From Bacteroidota bacterium (lineage in GTDB: Bacteria > Bacteroidota > Bacteroidia > Chitinophagales > Chitinophagaceae), in NCBI GenBank assembly GCA_028877005.1, contig JAGWPI010000091.1:1-8978 (forward strand): a stretch of 8,978 bases of DNA, given 5' to 3'. This document shows positions 7,830 through 8,978 of the stretch, piece by piece. The notes below the pieces were generated by a model. The model made no database searches. It worked only from the letters and a program-made list of their open reading frames with translations, and was not told the origin of the DNA. The position numbers and the translations under genes were made by a program. Position 1 is the stretch's first letter, and each line of letters starts with the position of its first letter.

Positions 7830-8576
7830 TTGGACAAGAGAATACGTGTTGGTGCTGTAAGTTATTTAAATACAAAGCCTTTGTTGTTTGGGGTTACAAA
7901 AGATGCAACACTTATAGCACAAATAGAGTTGATAGAAGATTATCCTGCCCGAATAGCAGAAATGCTGTTAAAAAATGAAATTGATGTAGGATTAATTCCC
8001 ATAGCTGTATTAACCAAAATGAAAGAATCTTATATTGTTACTGATTTTTGTATTGGTGCTGAAGGAGAAGTAGCTTCTGTTTGTCTTTTTAGCGAACGGC
8101 CTATGGAGGAAATTACCCATGTATTATTAGATTATCAAAGCCGCACATCAGTTCAATTAGCAAAAGTTTTGCTAAAGCATTATTGGAAGAAGGAAGTAAT
8201 TTTTATTGATGGTGGAATTGATTTTCGTAATCAGATTATTGGTACTACAGCCGGTGTAGTTATTGGTGATAGGGCATTAGAACAGCGAAAAATTTCACCA
8301 TATATATATGATTTAGCGGGGTGCTGGAAGAATATGACGGGTTTACCTTTTGTTTTTGCAGCATGGATTGCCAACAAAAAATTAGATAACGATTTTCTTA
8401 TAGCTTTTAACAAAGCTAATGCATATGGTATTGAACATATTGATGAGGTTTTGGAAAACCTTCATTTTCCTGTGTATGACTTGCATACTTACTATACCAC
8501 CAATATTAGTTATCAATTAACCTCAGAAAAACGGAAAGGATTACAACAATTTCTATCTTTACTCAACACTGTTTAA
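7830..8576 (+). CDS. mqnA: Chorismate dehydratase of the futalosine menaquinone pathway
   Basis: MqnA dehydrates chorismate to 3-[(1-carboxyvinyl)oxy]benzoate, the first committed step of the futalosine route to menaquinone, in the cytosol. The protein has the periplasmic-binding-protein-like fold of the MqnA/MqnD family. The family opening IRVGAVSYLNTKPLLFG is followed by EDYPARIAEML, NEIDVGLIPIAVL, GEVASVCLFS, LDYQSRTSVQLAKVLL and GLPFVFAAWI, all in the usual order, and the length (248 residues) is normal. No in-frame ATG exists near the N-terminus. I place the start at TTG 7830 (MDKRIRVGAVSYLN), which agrees with relatives; a TTG at 7809 would add seven residues but overlaps the possible promoter box. 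The next gene begins 11 bases after the stop, so the two may share a transcript despite unrelated functions. Other mqn genes are not in this window. Confidence 0.95.
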   Translation: MDKRIRVGAVSYLNTKPLLFGVTKDATLIAQIELIEDYPARIAEMLLKNEIDVGLIPIAVLTKMKESYIVTDFCIGAEGEVASVCLFSERPMEEITHVLLDYQSRTSVQLAKVLLKHYWKKEVIFIDGGIDFRNQIIGTTAGVVIGDRALEQRKISPYIYDLAGCWKNMTGLPFVFAAWIANKKLDNDFLIAFNKANAYGIEHIDEVLENLHFPVYDLHTYYTTNISYQLTSEKRKGLQQFLSLLNTV

Positions 8577-8587
8577 TTAAAATACTA

Positions 8588-8978
8588 ATGTCTGCCATAT
8601 CTATTGTTACCATTTGTTTCAATGATTTAACGGCATTGCAAAAAACATGCGCTAGTGTAGATATGCAAACAAATTCCCCCGAAGTACATTGGATTATTAA
8701 TGGCTCTAACACCCCTTACATACAACAATGGTTGGAAAATACGTCACAACCAAATTACCGAAAGTGTATAAACGAACCTGATAAAGGTATAGCTGATGCG
8801 TTTAATAAAGGTATTCAATTAATCAACGATGGTTTTATTCATTTACTAAATGCCGGTGATGTGTATGTACATGAAAATGTTCTTTTAGAATTACATCAAT
8901 TTTCACTGGCCAATTCAGCTATTCATTGGATAAGTGGTAAAATTAAATTAAAACGAGGCGGACGATGGGTTACCGTTG
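8588..8978 (+). CDS. Glycosyltransferase family 2, 5' part (cut by window end)
   Basis: This is the first 130 codons of an open frame that runs off the window. The protein resembles family 2 (GT-A fold) glycosyltransferases of the WcaE-like surface polysaccharide group. It begins MSAISIVTICFNDLTALQKT, the usual first beta strand and helix, and continues with NEPDKGIADAFNKGI (62-76), equivalent to the family's E-x-D-x-GI-x-DA-x-NKGI block, and LLNAGD (86-91) at the position of the metal-binding DxD-like motif. The usual DGxSxDGT nucleotide-binding motif is altered, reading IINGSNTPYI (36-45), with Asn in place of the usual Asp. The ATG at 8588 lies 11 bases after the mqnA stop behind an A/T-rich leader. 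It probably contributes to a surface glycan, as do the flippase and GT4 genes upstream, but donor and acceptor are unknown. Confidence 0.85.
   Translation, partial: MSAISIVTICFNDLTALQKTCASVDMQTNSPEVHWIINGSNTPYIQQWLENTSQPNYRKCINEPDKGIADAFNKGIQLINDGFIHLLNAGDVYVHENVLLELHQFSLANSAIHWISGKIKLKRGGRWVTV

Noticed and set aside
8231..8413. Minus-strand open frame of 60 codons inside mqnA
   Set aside because: It is antisense to conserved mqnA sequence and has no supporting signals.

Overview
The window carries nine protein-coding genes from what looks like a member of the Bacteroidota, possibly the Chitinophagales; the finer placement is a guess. The DNA is AT-rich. Starts lack Shine-Dalgarno sequences and have A/T-rich leaders. 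A perfect match to the Bacteroidota -7 promoter box (TAnnTTTG) lies just upstream of lepA. The mqnA gene indicates menaquinone synthesis by the futalosine route, which occurs in parts of this phylum. I see no rRNA, tRNA, CRISPR array, insertion sequence, prophage or att-like repeat, and no gene-free stretch longer than 300 bases.

Layout: (1) Bases 1-873, plus strand: the 3' part of triosephosphate isomerase (tpiA), then after six bases a hemerythrin-like HHE-domain protein. (2) Bases 875-1843, minus strand: a complete prokaryotic inward-rectifier-type potassium channel (KirBac family). Its stop codon is one base from the hemerythrin stop, with no terminator between them. (3) Bases 1967-4421, plus strand: a Wzx-like polysaccharide flippase and a GT4 glycosyltransferase that overlap by 8 bases, so probably one transcript for a cell-surface glycan. 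(4) Bases 4485-6269, plus strand: lepA (elongation factor 4). It converges on purB (minus strand, ending at 6345) and a hairpin between them is oriented to terminate both. (5) From the short divergent purB/mqnA intergenic region, mqnA runs rightward, followed after 11 bases by the start of a GT2 glycosyltransferase cut by the window end.

The genes form a housekeeping backbone (glycolysis, translation, purine and menaquinone synthesis) interspersed with surface-glycan genes (flippase, GT4, GT2) and two accessory genes (hemerythrin-like protein and Kir channel). I found no convincing undescribed system. The points most worth a second look are the KirBac channel and its tight convergent arrangement, the apparently leaderless lepA start, and the altered nucleotide-binding motif in the terminal GT2 enzyme.
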